64,000 bases of DNA from Viridibacterium sp035456105. GTDB taxonomy: Bacteria > Pseudomonadota > Gammaproteobacteria > Burkholderiales > Rhodocyclaceae. Location of the stretch: the NCBI GenBank assembly GCA_035456105.1, contig DATIDV010000048.1, forward strand, positions 248,001-312,000, read 5' to 3'. Made by a program: the position numbers and the translations under genes. The notes beneath the pieces are model-generated. The model saw only the letters and a program-made list of their open reading frames with translations, had not been told where the DNA came from and did not search any database. Shown in pieces: positions 1-9,132 of this stretch (its first letter is position 1; each line of letters opens with the position of its first letter).

Positions 1-1038
1 CACCGACGACAGCAGCACCGACAGCAACAGGGTCACTACACCGAAAACGATCAGGATCAGGCCATGAGGACTGTTCGGCATCAGTAGCAGACATGCCTTC
101 TTGACGACGAACATCAGCATGCCGCTGACGAGATAGAAGCTGAAGCTGATGGACCCGAGGAACTGGAAGCTGCGTGTTTCCAGCAGGCGCACGAGGTAGC
201 CTTGGCGGGCAGTCACGCAGGCGAAACAATGCAATGCCGCGATGAATGCGATGGCGGCGCAGACCCATTGCATGGGCTGCAGCCATACGGAACTACTGTA
301 GAACGGCGACGCGATACCGGCGTCAGTGAATCCCCACGCCAGCAGGAACACCAGCAAGCTGAAGGAGGGATAGCGCAGCCAGCGATGCAGCGATGGCAAG
401 GATTCGCGAAACAGGAACACGATCACGCCCGGCGCAAAGAACAGGAAGCGAGGCATCGCGATGGTGGCTGCCGCGAACAGCGCGATAGCCAGCCACGTGG
501 CACCCCGCGCCCGGCCCTGCGTAGCCTGCCACCACACCAGCCCTGCGCCTGCGTAGAACAGCCATTCGTAACTGAGGCTCCACGATGCGGGATGGGTCAT
601 CGGCAGCGGGAGTAGTGGTGGCAATAGCAGCAGATTGGTGAGGGTCAGCATGACCCATTCATGGGCCGAGGTGCCGGCGAAGACGCGCCATCCGAGAAAA
701 GGGCCGAGCACGCAGATGGTCAGGTGGAGCGGCGCCCACAAGGCGAAGATGCGCACGAAGCGATCAGCATAGAAACGTTGCAGCGAGCCATGCCGTACCA
801 GGCTGCTAACGATAACGAAGCCGCTGATCATGAAGAACATCTCGACGCCGAATCTCAGGGTGCCTGCGACAAACACGCCGGCTTGCGCCAACGCAGTTTC
901 GTTTGGCCAGACCACGATGCCCGCATTGAATATATGCAACATGAAGACGAATAGCGCACTCAAACCGCGTAGCCCATTGATGGCCGGGTTGAAACCAGCC
1001 TTGTCTGAACGTGAATGGGAGACAGCGCTTTGGGACAT
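1..1038 (-). CDS. acyltransferase 3 family membrane protein (C-terminus cut by window edge)
   Basis: This reading frame is open from an ATG at 1038 to the first base of the window, giving 346 visible codons with the C-terminus missing. It reads as an integral-membrane O-acyltransferase of the acyltransferase 3 family: NGLRGLSALFVF followed by a histidine at about residue 34, then an FF.ISGF element near 67-73 and a basic R.YADRFVRI stretch after it, with many hydrophobic segments. Such proteins put acetyl or other acyl groups on exopolysaccharide sugars on the membrane. It follows the GT2 gene by 3 nt and has AAGG 7 nt before its start, so it should be the next gene of the exopolysaccharide operon. 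The acyl donor and sugar target cannot be told from the sequence. Confidence 0.85.
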   Translation of the reverse strand, partial: MSQSAVSHSRSDKAGFNPAINGLRGLSALFVFMLHIFNAGIVVWPNETALAQAGVFVAGTLRFGVEMFFMISGFVIVSSLVRHGSLQRFYADRFVRIFALWAPLHLTICVLGPFLGWRVFAGTSAHEWVMLTLTNLLLLPPLLPLPMTHPASWSLSYEWLFYAGAGLVWWQATQGRARGATWLAIALFAAATIAMPRFLFFAPGVIVFLFRESLPSLHRWLRYPSFSLLVFLLAWGFTDAGIASPFYSSSVWLQPMQWVCAAIAFIAALHCFACVTARQGYLVRLLETRSFQFLGSISFSFYLVSGMLMFVVKKACLLLMPNSPHGLILIVFGVVTLLLSVLLSSV

Positions 1039-1041
1039 GGC

Positions 1042-2232
1042 TCAGCCTTGCGCCGAGTTGCGTGCTGAAGTTGCAGGCGTCCAGGTCTGGAAGAGATCGC
1101 CGCGGATCGAGCGCCACACGCCTATGCCGACGCCAGCGAGCGCCAGCACGATATCGGAGATGCGCGACAGTGCGGGTACTGACCAGCGCGCGCCTACATA
1201 CAGTGCAAGTGGCGCACTGAGCACAAATGTCAGCGCGGCCCAATACCAGCCGGCCAGTGCCAGTGCGATGCCGAAGCTCAGACCCGAGGCGACGAGGAAA
1301 TAGATCGTGAACCAGCGCACCAGTTTGTGCGACAGGTACTTGTAGAGCGTGAGTGCGTCGAGCTTGCGGAGATGCGGCCAGATCAGGCGATGCACATTGA
1401 AGGCCTGGCAAGCAATACGCACCTTGCGGCGGAATTCTTCCTGTGAATTCGAGGCTGATTCTTCGTAGGCACGTACATCGGTCGCCTGCAGGATGCGATA
1501 GCCCTCGCACAGAATCATGAATGACACATACATGTCGTCGATGATGTGATCGGGAGGCTGGCGATGCAGGCTGCGCCGAATGGCATAGAGCGACCCGTCG
1601 GCGCCCATGATCGAGCCCGAACGCTGTTCCTGGCGCTTGATGTATTCCTCCAGACGCCAGTAGAGCGAGCCGGAGGCGGCGGTAATGGATTCGTCGGCGT
1701 TCGTGTAGATGAGATTGCCGCACACGCATCCGGTCTGCGGGTCCGCGAAGTAGGGGCGCAGGCGGTCGAGTACTTCCATGTCGAGCATCACGTTCGCGTC
1801 GGTGAACACAATGATGGAGGCGCTTGCGTTGGCGACCAGCAGATTCATGCCGTGTGTCTTGCCGTGGCGCTCGGTGGCGACGTGCAGTGTAATGCGGTCG
1901 GCATATGGCGACAGCAGTTCCGCGGTGCGGTCACTGGCATTGTCGACATAGACGAGGATTTCGAGACCCGGCTCGCGCTCCCGTAGCGCCAGCAGGTTGC
2001 GCATCTTGGCTTCTATGACGCGCTCTTCGTTGTAGGCGCACATGCAGATGGCAAAGCTGTGCTCGCGTTTCGCGTCGGCGTTGATCGTGCCGCTCCAGGC
2101 TTCTGCCCCCTGTTTGCGATCTGGCAGGAAACGTAGCGATAGTGGGTAGCTAATGAAGGGATGCATCGCGACCGCGAGCGAAATCATGCCGATGATGACG
2201 AAGAAGGTGATCATGAGAGCGCTCCAGTCCAT
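1042..2232 (-). CDS. glycosyltransferase family 2, membrane-anchored
   Basis: A 396-residue GT-A fold glycosyltransferase, likely adding a sugar to the lipid-linked exopolysaccharide repeat on the cytoplasmic face. An N-terminal membrane segment (about 7-28) is followed by CAYNEE (65-70), the DXD-like TDAN (144-147), IDDMY (231-235) as the probable catalytic-acid region, and EEFRRKVRI (265-273) where processive enzymes have QxxRW. Two or more membrane segments follow from about residue 303. The start overlaps the upstream Wzy-like gene by 22 nt, which indicates translational coupling. The W of QxxRW is absent, so a non-processive transferase is more likely than a synthase. Donor sugar unknown. 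Confidence 0.88.
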   Translation of the reverse strand: MDWSALMITFFVIIGMISLAVAMHPFISYPLSLRFLPDRKQGAEAWSGTINADAKREHSFAICMCAYNEERVIEAKMRNLLALREREPGLEILVYVDNASDRTAELLSPYADRITLHVATERHGKTHGMNLLVANASASIIVFTDANVMLDMEVLDRLRPYFADPQTGCVCGNLIYTNADESITAASGSLYWRLEEYIKRQEQRSGSIMGADGSLYAIRRSLHRQPPDHIIDDMYVSFMILCEGYRILQATDVRAYEESASNSQEEFRRKVRIACQAFNVHRLIWPHLRKLDALTLYKYLSHKLVRWFTIYFLVASGLSFGIALALAGWYWAALTFVLSAPLALYVGARWSVPALSRISDIVLALAGVGIGVWRSIRGDLFQTWTPATSARNSAQG

Positions 2233-3584
2233 ACGGATTCGTTGGTGTGCATAGGGGCCATGCCAGAGTTTGTCTGGCGCTTGATGTTCGGGAGTTTTGC
2301 CCAGCTATTGGAGTTGGCGCGCGGCCATACGAGCAGACCGAAGGCCAGGCCGTGAAACAAGGGCGTGAACGTGCCACCCAGAAAGAAAATTACGGCGAGA
2401 ATGAACTTGAGAGGCAGCGGGGCACTGTTGTCGAAAATCGCCCACATCACGTAGCCAAGGAACAGAAACGAACCCACGACACCAAGTTCCAGCAGGGACT
2501 TGAACAGCGTCATCTCTGCTGTAAAGAATGGACTGTGTTCGATCAGTGCACGTGCTGAACCGGGTCCGTGGCCGAATAGCGTGTGATAGAGGCTGCCTTG
2601 CGAATATTCGTTGAAGGTGAAGAAGCCACCGACAAAGCGTGCATAGCCACTTGAGCCTGTCGACTCGGACGACAACTCGCCTGAGCGGGCAAGAAAGATA
2701 TCGAGATTAAGGTAGGGCGAGAGCACCGCTATCAAGGCGGCGACCACCCCGATGAAGATCAACAGATCCCAGCGTCGTTGACTAAGAATGAGTACAGGCA
2801 GGGCCAGCGCAAGCGCCATGATGCCGGTGCCGGAATAGGACACGACCAAGGCAGCCAGATAGAGCAGAGCATGCGTGAAACGGTTGCGGGTGCTGAGCTC
2901 GGCGATGATGCCCACGGCCATGAACTGGCTGTATACCGATGGCTCCAGCATGACGACTCCACTGGAGCGATAGAGGGCACTGCCATAGGCAAGTGGCCCC
3001 TCGTTGGCGTAGAACGCGACGCGAAAAGAACTGGGTACGTAATAATCGATGGGGAACAGCCATTCGTGAGGCAGGAAAAACTGCAGCGCGTATTGCGCAA
3101 TGCCGAGCACCGCGACGAGTTTGCACAAGCCGAGTAACACGCCTAGCGCATCGTCGAAGGTAACGCGGGTCTCCGGGAAGTAGCACGCGAAGGGCAGGAA
3201 GAGCACAACGAGCATCGCCACCGATGGCAGCGAAAACTGTTCGCCATGAAGCACAGGCAAACCAAGGCTGATCACCATGACGAGCAGGAAGGTCGCGAGG
3301 CGAAGGGGAAATACAGCGAGTGCGCCGCGCATTGCCTGCATCACGATCACGCCGAATGCCGACGCAACGGCGAGTCCGATACCCATTTCTCCAAGCGGGG
3401 GAACGGCAGCCTTGGCAAGGACTGTGACGGCGATCATCGGCAAGAAGATCAGCCAACGATCCAGCCAGCTGCGTGGCTGGGTTTGCTCTCCCGCGGAGGC
3501 TTGAGCCCTTGCGACTGTCGTGCGAGCGCCTGCAACAGACATCGCGTTCGACAGGGCGTAAGAGGGATGAGCAGCGGAAGACAT
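2211..3584 (-). CDS. O-antigen ligase / Wzy-like polysaccharide polymerase
   Basis: A 457-residue protein made almost entirely of hydrophobic helices, with one longer polar loop at about 290-340 (SGELSSESTGSSGYARF onward), the usual layout of Wzy polymerases and WaaL ligases, whose long periplasmic loop carries the functional residues. In this operon it is the natural candidate for block polymerisation of the exopolysaccharide repeat units, partnered by the EpsF-type chain-length protein encoded upstream. The family is too divergent for residue-level assignment. There is no strong ribosome-binding site before the ATG at 3584; an in-frame ATG at codon 15 is an alternative start. Confidence 0.75.
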   Translation of the reverse strand: MSSAAHPSYALSNAMSVAGARTTVARAQASAGEQTQPRSWLDRWLIFLPMIAVTVLAKAAVPPLGEMGIGLAVASAFGVIVMQAMRGALAVFPLRLATFLLVMVISLGLPVLHGEQFSLPSVAMLVVLFLPFACYFPETRVTFDDALGVLLGLCKLVAVLGIAQYALQFFLPHEWLFPIDYYVPSSFRVAFYANEGPLAYGSALYRSSGVVMLEPSVYSQFMAVGIIAELSTRNRFTHALLYLAALVVSYSGTGIMALALALPVLILSQRRWDLLIFIGVVAALIAVLSPYLNLDIFLARSGELSSESTGSSGYARFVGGFFTFNEYSQGSLYHTLFGHGPGSARALIEHSPFFTAEMTLFKSLLELGVVGSFLFLGYVMWAIFDNSAPLPLKFILAVIFFLGGTFTPLFHGLAFGLLVWPRANSNSWAKLPNIKRQTNSGMAPMHTNESVWTGALS

Positions 3585-3672
3585 AATTGAGGATTCGTTG
3601 TGATCTGCGTTATTTGTTTCGATGAGCCGCCCATGCAGGCAACAGCTAATCTCAAAAAAAGTAGGTCAACGG

Positions 3673-4551
3673 TCAGTACTTGTTGAATACGCTGCCGACA
3701 AGTTGCACACCGAACTGTTCGAGGTCTGTGCTCAACTGCCGCAAGTCTTTTGTGGTGCAGACGTTGTTGCGGGCGACGATGATGGCGCCTTGCGCACGCG
3801 CAGCGATCATTTGCGCGTCAGCGGCATCGAGTGCCGCAGGTGTATCGATAAGAATGACGTCATAACTTTCGGCAGCCGCATCGAGCAGGCGGCCGAAGCT
3901 GGCGCGGCCGAGCAACTCCTGTGGGTTTGGCGGAGTGGCACCGGCAGTCAACACACTCAGCGAGCGCAGGTCGGGCACGCGTTGGATGCAACGGTAGTCG
4001 TTGCGTTCGGCCAGCACGGCGCTCAGGCCGATGCCGTTCTCAAGGCCAAACAGGGTGTGCTGGCGAGGCTTGCGCAAGTCAGCATCGATGAGCAGCGTGC
4101 GTTCGCCGAGCTGCGAGAACACGACGGCCAGATTTGCAGTGAGCCAGCTACGCCCGGCACTTGCTTCGGGGCTGACGATGGCCAGCGCATGACGGTCTAC
4201 GTTTTCGAACCAGCGCAACATCAGTTGGCTGCGCAGTGCGCGCAGATTTTCGACGACCTTGTCTTGCGGCTTCCAGGCTGCGACCAGCTCCCTCGACAGG
4301 GGGCTGCCGCCCGTCGTGAGCCGCGGCAGATAGGCATAGTCGAACTGCTGGGCCAAGGCGAATTCGATGTCGTCCGGACTCAACAAGTCGAGCGACAAGG
4401 CCGCGTCGCCAAAGCGCATGTTCTTCTCGCGCTGCAGGTTGAGGATTCGTTCCGCATCCAGTGGGAGCAGCCGGCCTGCATCGATAAGAATTCCTCCGAT
4501 CGAGCGTGTTGCCTGGTGGGCCCGATTCTGTGCTTCGTGCGGCGCATTCAT
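3673..4551 (-). CDS. epsG: EpsG-type chain-length-associated ATPase / BY-kinase-like protein
   Basis: A 292-residue cytoplasmic ATPase of the CpsD/CapB/EpsG group that partners the Wzz-type protein encoded just upstream. An N-terminal MshEN-like segment (about 18-75) precedes the nucleotide-binding domain. The Walker A region reads SPEASAGRS (127-135), with Arg where the canonical loop has Lys; Walker A' is LLIDADLR (153-160) and Walker B is VILIDTP (232-238). There is no C-terminal tyrosine cluster, only the last residue is Tyr, so classical multi-site autophosphorylation looks unlikely. From memory, EpsG proteins of exosortase-B type clusters share the GRS loop, so this is probably a family trait. 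The start has AGGAG 7 nt upstream. Confidence 0.8.
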   Translation of the reverse strand: MNAPHEAQNRAHQATRSIGGILIDAGRLLPLDAERILNLQREKNMRFGDAALSLDLLSPDDIEFALAQQFDYAYLPRLTTGGSPLSRELVAAWKPQDKVVENLRALRSQLMLRWFENVDRHALAIVSPEASAGRSWLTANLAVVFSQLGERTLLIDADLRKPRQHTLFGLENGIGLSAVLAERNDYRCIQRVPDLRSLSVLTAGATPPNPQELLGRASFGRLLDAAAESYDVILIDTPAALDAADAQMIAARAQGAIIVARNNVCTTKDLRQLSTDLEQFGVQLVGSVFNKY

Positions 4552-4620
4552 GGGGTGCTCCTGAAGGTGTGTTGTTCGACTTCGGGCTGCATGGCTGATC
4601 GCGCTTTGCTCATTCGGTCG

Positions 4621-5964
4621 CTACGCGGCAGCAACGCAGCCAAGCATGGGAATGAGCAGTGCCTCACGCAGATCGCTTTCGCTACGTACGCGCTTGTCGA
4701 GTCGCTCACGCACCAACGCAATAGCCGTGCCTAGCAGGAGGCCCAACACGAGTGCGACGAGCGCATTCAGCACGGGACGCGGGCTGACCGGACGCAGCGG
4801 GGTAGCGGCTGGGCTTACGATCATCACATTGGCGGTCTGGCTCTGGCTTTCCAGGCTGGTCTGCGTGAGGCGTTGCGCGACGAGGTCGTAAGCGCGTTGC
4901 GCGTTGGCCACATCGGCCTGGAGGAAACCGATCTCATCGCGCTGTTTCTTGATGGCCAGCACGCGCTTTGTCTGGGCGGCAAGTGCGTTCCGCAACTGTC
5001 CTTCGCGCTCCTGGTTGATGCGGTTACTCGTGCCGATCGAGGTCACCACACGACTCGACTCAGCCGAGATGCGCTCGCGCATAGCGGCGATTTCACTGTC
5101 GGCCCGCAGGATTTCTGGATGCGCAGGGCCGAGGCGCATGGAAAGCTCCGCTCGTGTGGCTTCCTTGCGTGCCAGGTCGCCCTTAAGCGCTCCGATGATC
5201 GGGTTGGCCATCACTTCAGGCAGCGTTTCAACATTGCCGGTGGTCTGACGCTGGCGCGATGCGCTTTCGGCACTAACGCCCTGTAATGCAACCAGTTGGG
5301 TGGACAGGTCGGCCAGGCGCGCATTCTCCACGTCCAGTTTGGCGTCGCTCTCCACGATGCCACTGGAGCGCTGAAACTCAGAGAGACGCACCTGTGCTTT
5401 CTCCAGTGCGTCGCGGTAGGTCTTGGTTCGCTCTCCGAACCAGCCGGCATATTCCTTGGCGGGTTCAACCTTCAGTTCGAGATTGGTGTCGATATAGGCT
5501 TGGGCAACCGCATTGGCCATGCGCGCGGCCATCGCAGGGTCTGACCACCTTGCCGAAATGTCCATGAGATTACCGTCACGGTATGTGCGCACGCCAATCT
5601 GTTTCAAGAGGTAAGCAGACAACCATTCCTTGTAATCGCCAAGGCCACCGGTGCTTTGCTGCCAGGCTTTCTGGAGGGAGGGGTCACGGTCGAGAGCAAG
5701 CTTGTCGATCACACGGAGAATCACTCGGCTGCTGTTGATCACGCCAACCTGGGTCGCGAGATAGCTCGCTGTGGTCGGCGGTATGAGCGTCGCGCCAGAC
5801 ACTGGATCGGCATTCTTGATGTCGAGAACGACAGTGGTCGTTGCGCTGTACGTCTTCCCGGTGAACAGCGTGGCGATTGAAACGAGTGTTACGCATGCGA
5901 GCGTGCATATGGCCAACGTGAGCCAGCGCGCGCGCAGAACAAGGATGAGTTGCTCAAGAGTCAT
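4621..5964 (-). CDS. epsF: EpsF-type chain-length determinant (Wzz family)
   Basis: A 447-residue polysaccharide co-polymerase of the Wzz/GumC type, setting polymer length from the periplasmic side of the inner membrane. A membrane segment near 14-34 (LAICTLACVTLVSIATLF), a long Ala/Glu/Arg-rich region of coiled-coil character (about 160-380) and a second membrane segment at about 395-420 (ALVALVLGLLLGTAIALV) give the standard two-helix topology. I chose the ATG at 5964 over one at 6015 because AGGA lies 8 nt before it and the protein then begins MTLEQLILVLRARW, the usual Wzz opening. The partner ATPase follows after 56 noncoding bases plus a short leader, matching the EpsF-EpsG order of exosortase-linked clusters; no exosortase is in the window. 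Confidence 0.82.
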   Translation of the reverse strand: MTLEQLILVLRARWLTLAICTLACVTLVSIATLFTGKTYSATTTVVLDIKNADPVSGATLIPPTTASYLATQVGVINSSRVILRVIDKLALDRDPSLQKAWQQSTGGLGDYKEWLSAYLLKQIGVRTYRDGNLMDISARWSDPAMAARMANAVAQAYIDTNLELKVEPAKEYAGWFGERTKTYRDALEKAQVRLSEFQRSSGIVESDAKLDVENARLADLSTQLVALQGVSAESASRQRQTTGNVETLPEVMANPIIGALKGDLARKEATRAELSMRLGPAHPEILRADSEIAAMRERISAESSRVVTSIGTSNRINQEREGQLRNALAAQTKRVLAIKKQRDEIGFLQADVANAQRAYDLVAQRLTQTSLESQSQTANVMIVSPAATPLRPVSPRPVLNALVALVLGLLLGTAIALVRERLDKRVRSESDLREALLIPMLGCVAAA

Positions 5965-6090
5965 GGCGAGTTCCTGACGTAGGCAGCAAGCGCGGTTTGA
6001 GAACATGGCCGGCAATTGACGCGAGGACAGTACACCGGGCGTCCGGAGTGCGCGGCTCGGTAGTTACGAGTAGGTGTCGTAGGTCTGGCG

Positions 6091-7284
6091 TCATAGAGGA
6101 ACGCTTTGCAAGCGTGTCGTGGGCACGGCTACAGGCACATCGCTCACGGCATAGATGTCGTTCAGCTTCTGTGCGAAGCGTTCTGGATGCAAGCGTGCCT
6201 GGGCCGCAATGCGCGCCGCGTTGCCCATGCGCGTACGCAAGGCTTTGTCTTGCAGCAGCAAGCCCACGTCACGGATCAGTTCGGCTTCGCCGGAGAACAG
6301 CAAGCCAGTGCGACCGTGTTCAATGAGATCGCGATTGAACAAGGTGTCCGGTGCAATACACGGCACGGCCATGGCCATGGCGCGAGCGACATAAACCGGG
6401 AAGCCGCGCGTCTCCGTGGTTTCGACATAGAACCAGGCTTGTGCGAGGGCGCGCGCCAGTGCGGAAACATCCGAAGAATCCACGTTGTGGATTTGCGCAG
6501 CCTTCAGCAATGCATGTGTCTGATCGTTACCGCCCGAGATCCAGTCCACACGTAAATCGTCCGCGACGCCACGCAGCTTGACCGACAGGCGCACCAGCAA
6601 GTCGAAGCCTGCGGCCTTGTGCGAATCGCCGCCCGTGACAAGGTAAGGCGCTGTCGATCGATCCGCCGGCAGGCTGAACAGCAGGGGGTCGATGAGGCTT
6701 TCCGCGACAATGGCTGAACGACCGTACACCCGGTTAATCAAGGCGCTTTCGTGTCGTGACGTGGCTACGTAGCGAACGTCGCGGCGAATGCGTTTGGTGA
6801 TTGCCAATGGGGCGAGGAGCCTTGCAAAGACCTGCAGGCTCCCGAGTGCATGAGAGCCGTGTGGCGAATAGACGACGCTAACGGTGTCGTTTGACGAAAG
6901 CATGCGTGCGCCCAGCATCCATGCTTTGGCACCATAAAAATGCACTACCCGCGGCGCTTCTCTGAGCAGACTATTGCCCAGCAGCTCGAGCATGCGTGGC
7001 CAGTTGATCGGTCGATTGCGGCGTAGCCGTCCGGCCGTAAGGCAACAGATGGCGTCACCGAACTCCTGACGCAAGGCCCTGGCGCGTGCCTGATCGGGTG
7101 TGATCAGTATCTGTCGGAAGCCCTGAGCGGCGAGTTGACGAAATGCCGGCAGCATGAAGGCATGCATCTCTTCGGACAAGAATCCGACGAAGTGCACGAT
7201 TGTCTTGTTTGCCGTGATCGCCTCTTCGGCGAGGATGTTGACCTGTGGGGCGATCTCGGCAGCAGAGAAAGTCAGGCGATCCAT
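6091..7284 (-). CDS. glycosyltransferase family 4 (GT-B fold)
   Basis: A 397-residue GT-B type glycosyltransferase. The N-terminal half opens with a Rossmann strand (TIVHFVGFLSEEMHAFM), holds VVYSPHGSHALG near 137-148, and the C-terminal half has the donor-site region with acidic residues around 288-291 (ETTETRGFP) and the small-residue helix that follows, then GRTGLLF (324-330), a GT4 signature. It should transfer a nucleotide-activated sugar to the lipid-linked intermediate made by the sugar transferase encoded 18 nt upstream. The ATG at 7284 is preceded by AGAGGA with good spacing. The substrate cannot be read from the sequence. Confidence 0.87.
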   Translation of the reverse strand: MDRLTFSAAEIAPQVNILAEEAITANKTIVHFVGFLSEEMHAFMLPAFRQLAAQGFRQILITPDQARARALRQEFGDAICCLTAGRLRRNRPINWPRMLELLGNSLLREAPRVVHFYGAKAWMLGARMLSSNDTVSVVYSPHGSHALGSLQVFARLLAPLAITKRIRRDVRYVATSRHESALINRVYGRSAIVAESLIDPLLFSLPADRSTAPYLVTGGDSHKAAGFDLLVRLSVKLRGVADDLRVDWISGGNDQTHALLKAAQIHNVDSSDVSALARALAQAWFYVETTETRGFPVYVARAMAMAVPCIAPDTLFNRDLIEHGRTGLLFSGEAELIRDVGLLLQDKALRTRMGNAARIAAQARLHPERFAQKLNDIYAVSDVPVAVPTTRLQSVPL

Positions 7285-7302
7285 ATCGATCCTCTCAGGC
7301 GT

Positions 7303-7974
7303 TCAGAACGCACCGTGCCGGAACAGGATCACGCGTACGGTCTTCAGCATGATCTCCAGGTCCAGCCATAGCGTTCGCGTGTTGACGTAGGTTCTGTCGA
7401 GCTCCACGCGTTCTTCAAACGTCGTGAGGTTGCGGCCGCTGACTTGCCACAAGCCCGTGACACCTGGCCTGGCCTGCAGATACAGCCAGCGGGCGCGACC
7501 GTAACGATCCACTTCATCAAGGGTGATGGGGCGGGGCCCGACCAGGGCCATCTCGCCGCGCAATACATTGAAAATTTGCGGCAGCTCATCGAGGCTGGTG
7601 ACACGCAGGAACTGGCCCACCGGCGTGATCCGCGGATCCTTGCGCAGCTTGCGGAATTCTGCCCACTCGGCTCGGGCTTCAGGGTCCGAAGCCAGTAGCT
7701 CCTCCAGTCGCTGATCAGCATCGACAACCATCGAGCGGAATTTCAGGCAACGGAAGATGTCACCGTTTCGGCCTACCCGGTAGTGGGCGAAGAGTACTTG
7801 TCCGCCACACGAGATCTTCACCAGGGCGGCGATGATCAACATGGGGATGGCAAGCAGGAAAATCAGAAGTAACGCGGCGCCTTGGTGGGCTAGCCCGTGA
7901 AGGCGCTGCTGCAATGATTCGCGCATTACCTCGTTTGAAAATGCCAGAGCTAAGCTCTCTTGGTGAACACTCAT
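7303..7974 (-). CDS. undecaprenyl-phosphate sugar phosphotransferase (initiating enzyme)
   Basis: A 223-residue monotopic polyprenyl-phosphate hexose-1-phosphate transferase, the enzyme that starts exopolysaccharide repeat synthesis on undecaprenyl phosphate. One hydrophobic helix (AALLLIFLLAIPMLIIAALV) is followed by the family motifs FRCLKFRSM, DELPQIFNVLRGEMALVGPRP and RPGVTGLWQVSGRN. It has the short ExoY-like form without the extra N-terminal membrane domain of WbaP/WcaJ. The start at 7974 is set by a perfect AGGAGG 5 nt upstream; a reading frame extending further upstream lacks such a site. It is the first gene of the operon, behind the sigma-54 promoter at 8096-8112. Glucose versus galactose specificity is undecidable here. 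Confidence 0.9.
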   Translation of the reverse strand: MSVHQESLALAFSNEVMRESLQQRLHGLAHQGAALLLIFLLAIPMLIIAALVKISCGGQVLFAHYRVGRNGDIFRCLKFRSMVVDADQRLEELLASDPEARAEWAEFRKLRKDPRITPVGQFLRVTSLDELPQIFNVLRGEMALVGPRPITLDEVDRYGRARWLYLQARPGVTGLWQVSGRNLTTFEERVELDRTYVNTRTLWLDLEIMLKTVRVILFRHGAF

Positions 7975-8095
7975 AAAAACCTCCTGCAAACTGCGCTGCG
8001 AACTGCCGTAGATCAGGAGTCTTGCAAGCGGCGCATCGACTCCGCCAACAAGCCTGACGTCACTCATCCGACTTGTTTGAGTCCGCAGAGAATAG

Positions 8096-8112
8096 AGCAA
8101 AGGCGGTGCCAA
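8096..8112 (-). promoter_or_regulatory. sigma-54 (-24/-12) promoter of the exopolysaccharide operon
   Basis: On the minus strand the bases read TTGGCACCGCCTTTGCT, matching YTGGCACGRNNNTTGCW with a single mismatch (C for G after GGCAC). The invariant GG (8110-8109) and GC (8098-8097) are separated by exactly 10 bases. A start near 8085 would give a leader of about 110 nt before the sugar-transferase ATG at 7974. Sigma-54 control of exopolysaccharide and PEP-CTERM genes through PrsR-type activators is known in related clusters; here it is inferred from the site only. Confidence 0.78.
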
Positions 8113-8130
8113 TCGCTGTGCGCAGCACAA

Positions 8131-8180
8131 CAACTTTTTTTATGCATAAGTGATAACTATTGCGACATAAAAAAAAGTTG
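8131..8180. repeat. A/T-tract inverted repeat upstream of the sigma-54 promoter
   Basis: The arms CAACTTTTTTTATG (8131-8144) and CATAAAAAAAAGTTG (8166-8180) are inverted copies, off by one A, separated by 21 nt. The element starts about 20 bp upstream of the -24 element, where an enhancer-binding protein or a DNA-bending factor would sit. A transcript through it could also form a hairpin, but with no G/C stem core it is a poor terminator. Function is inferred from position only. Confidence 0.5.
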
Positions 8181-9132
8181 CGGCAATAAAGTCGAGAAGG
8201 CCGTCATTGCTGACAATCCGCCTGTCGCCCTAGCACGACATCGCGCGCTAAGAAATTTTCTTATGGAGAAAAAAGACGGTGTCGTGTGGGTTCAGAAACC
8301 GCGAAACCGGTAAGACTTTCTACACACAAGAGAGTTTTCATCCGGTTTTATGCACCGCGATGCTTCACAAGTTGAAAAAAATACAAGCGTGCGTGTCCAT
8401 TGCAGCGCATGGGCCTGAATCAGATCGCAAAAGGGGCGGTCTCTCCCCGTACCTGGTTTAAATTTTTTAATGCAATTGTTATCTGCGCTGCTATGAGCGA
8501 TAACGTACAGACGCGCCCGGTTCCTGACGCGCCATGCTGGCGCGCGGTGCGGCAACTTGAAGCGCGGTCGAACCTGTGCGCCGTCGGCTTTTACGTTCTG
8601 AATTTCTACACCGACAGGAATGACGGGATCTCATGGGACTGCCCTCTTTCCGAACGAGCGGTTAGCGGCGACACGCTTCATCGGTGCGGGGCAGGCCGTA
8701 CGCCGCAGTTTTTTGAAGTGCTTGGCAACTATGACATTGGAGTTGATTAAGTGAGGGGCGGAGCCGGTGCCATCGCATGTTCAACGCCGCTCTCAGCATC
8801 GTTCATGTGCCCGACGTGGTGATTGTGGTATCGCCCGAGCATCGCGTGTTCCGGGGAAGCAGTCGTTTCTACTCCACGGTGCGCAATATCCTGTATTCCG
8901 CCTACAAGATTGGCGCAGCACCGCAACGTCTGCTTGTATCGGCGGCGCAATTGTTGAGAAGGGCCATGTGTCGCGAGTTCCTTGCTTCGAGCGAAGAGTA
9001 AGGCATGCAAGCGTCGACCACGGAGACTTGGAGCTACATCCTGCAATGCGAACTTTTGCGACAGGGCGGTTTGGTTCGCAAGATACAGCGGCAACCTGAA
9101 ATCCTGCCGCATCATGAGTGAGAGGCGTTCAT
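8181..9132. other. long noncoding or decayed stretch upstream of the pseudogene
   Basis: About 950 bp without a gene I can support. The part up to about 8480 is clearly richer in A/T than its surroundings and may hold upstream regulatory DNA for the minus-strand operon. Short open frames exist at 8400-8750 and 8777-9001 on the plus strand; the second contains VPDVVIVVSPEHRVFRG, which is faintly like the middle of a GT4 glycosyltransferase but not enough to name. Together with the broken gene that follows, this looks like the eroded edge of a once larger polysaccharide cluster. Confidence 0.4.

Noticed and set aside
8747..9115. 122-codon minus-strand frame before the pseudogene
   Set aside because: No domain, low complexity of His/Arg/Ala, and no ribosome-binding site.
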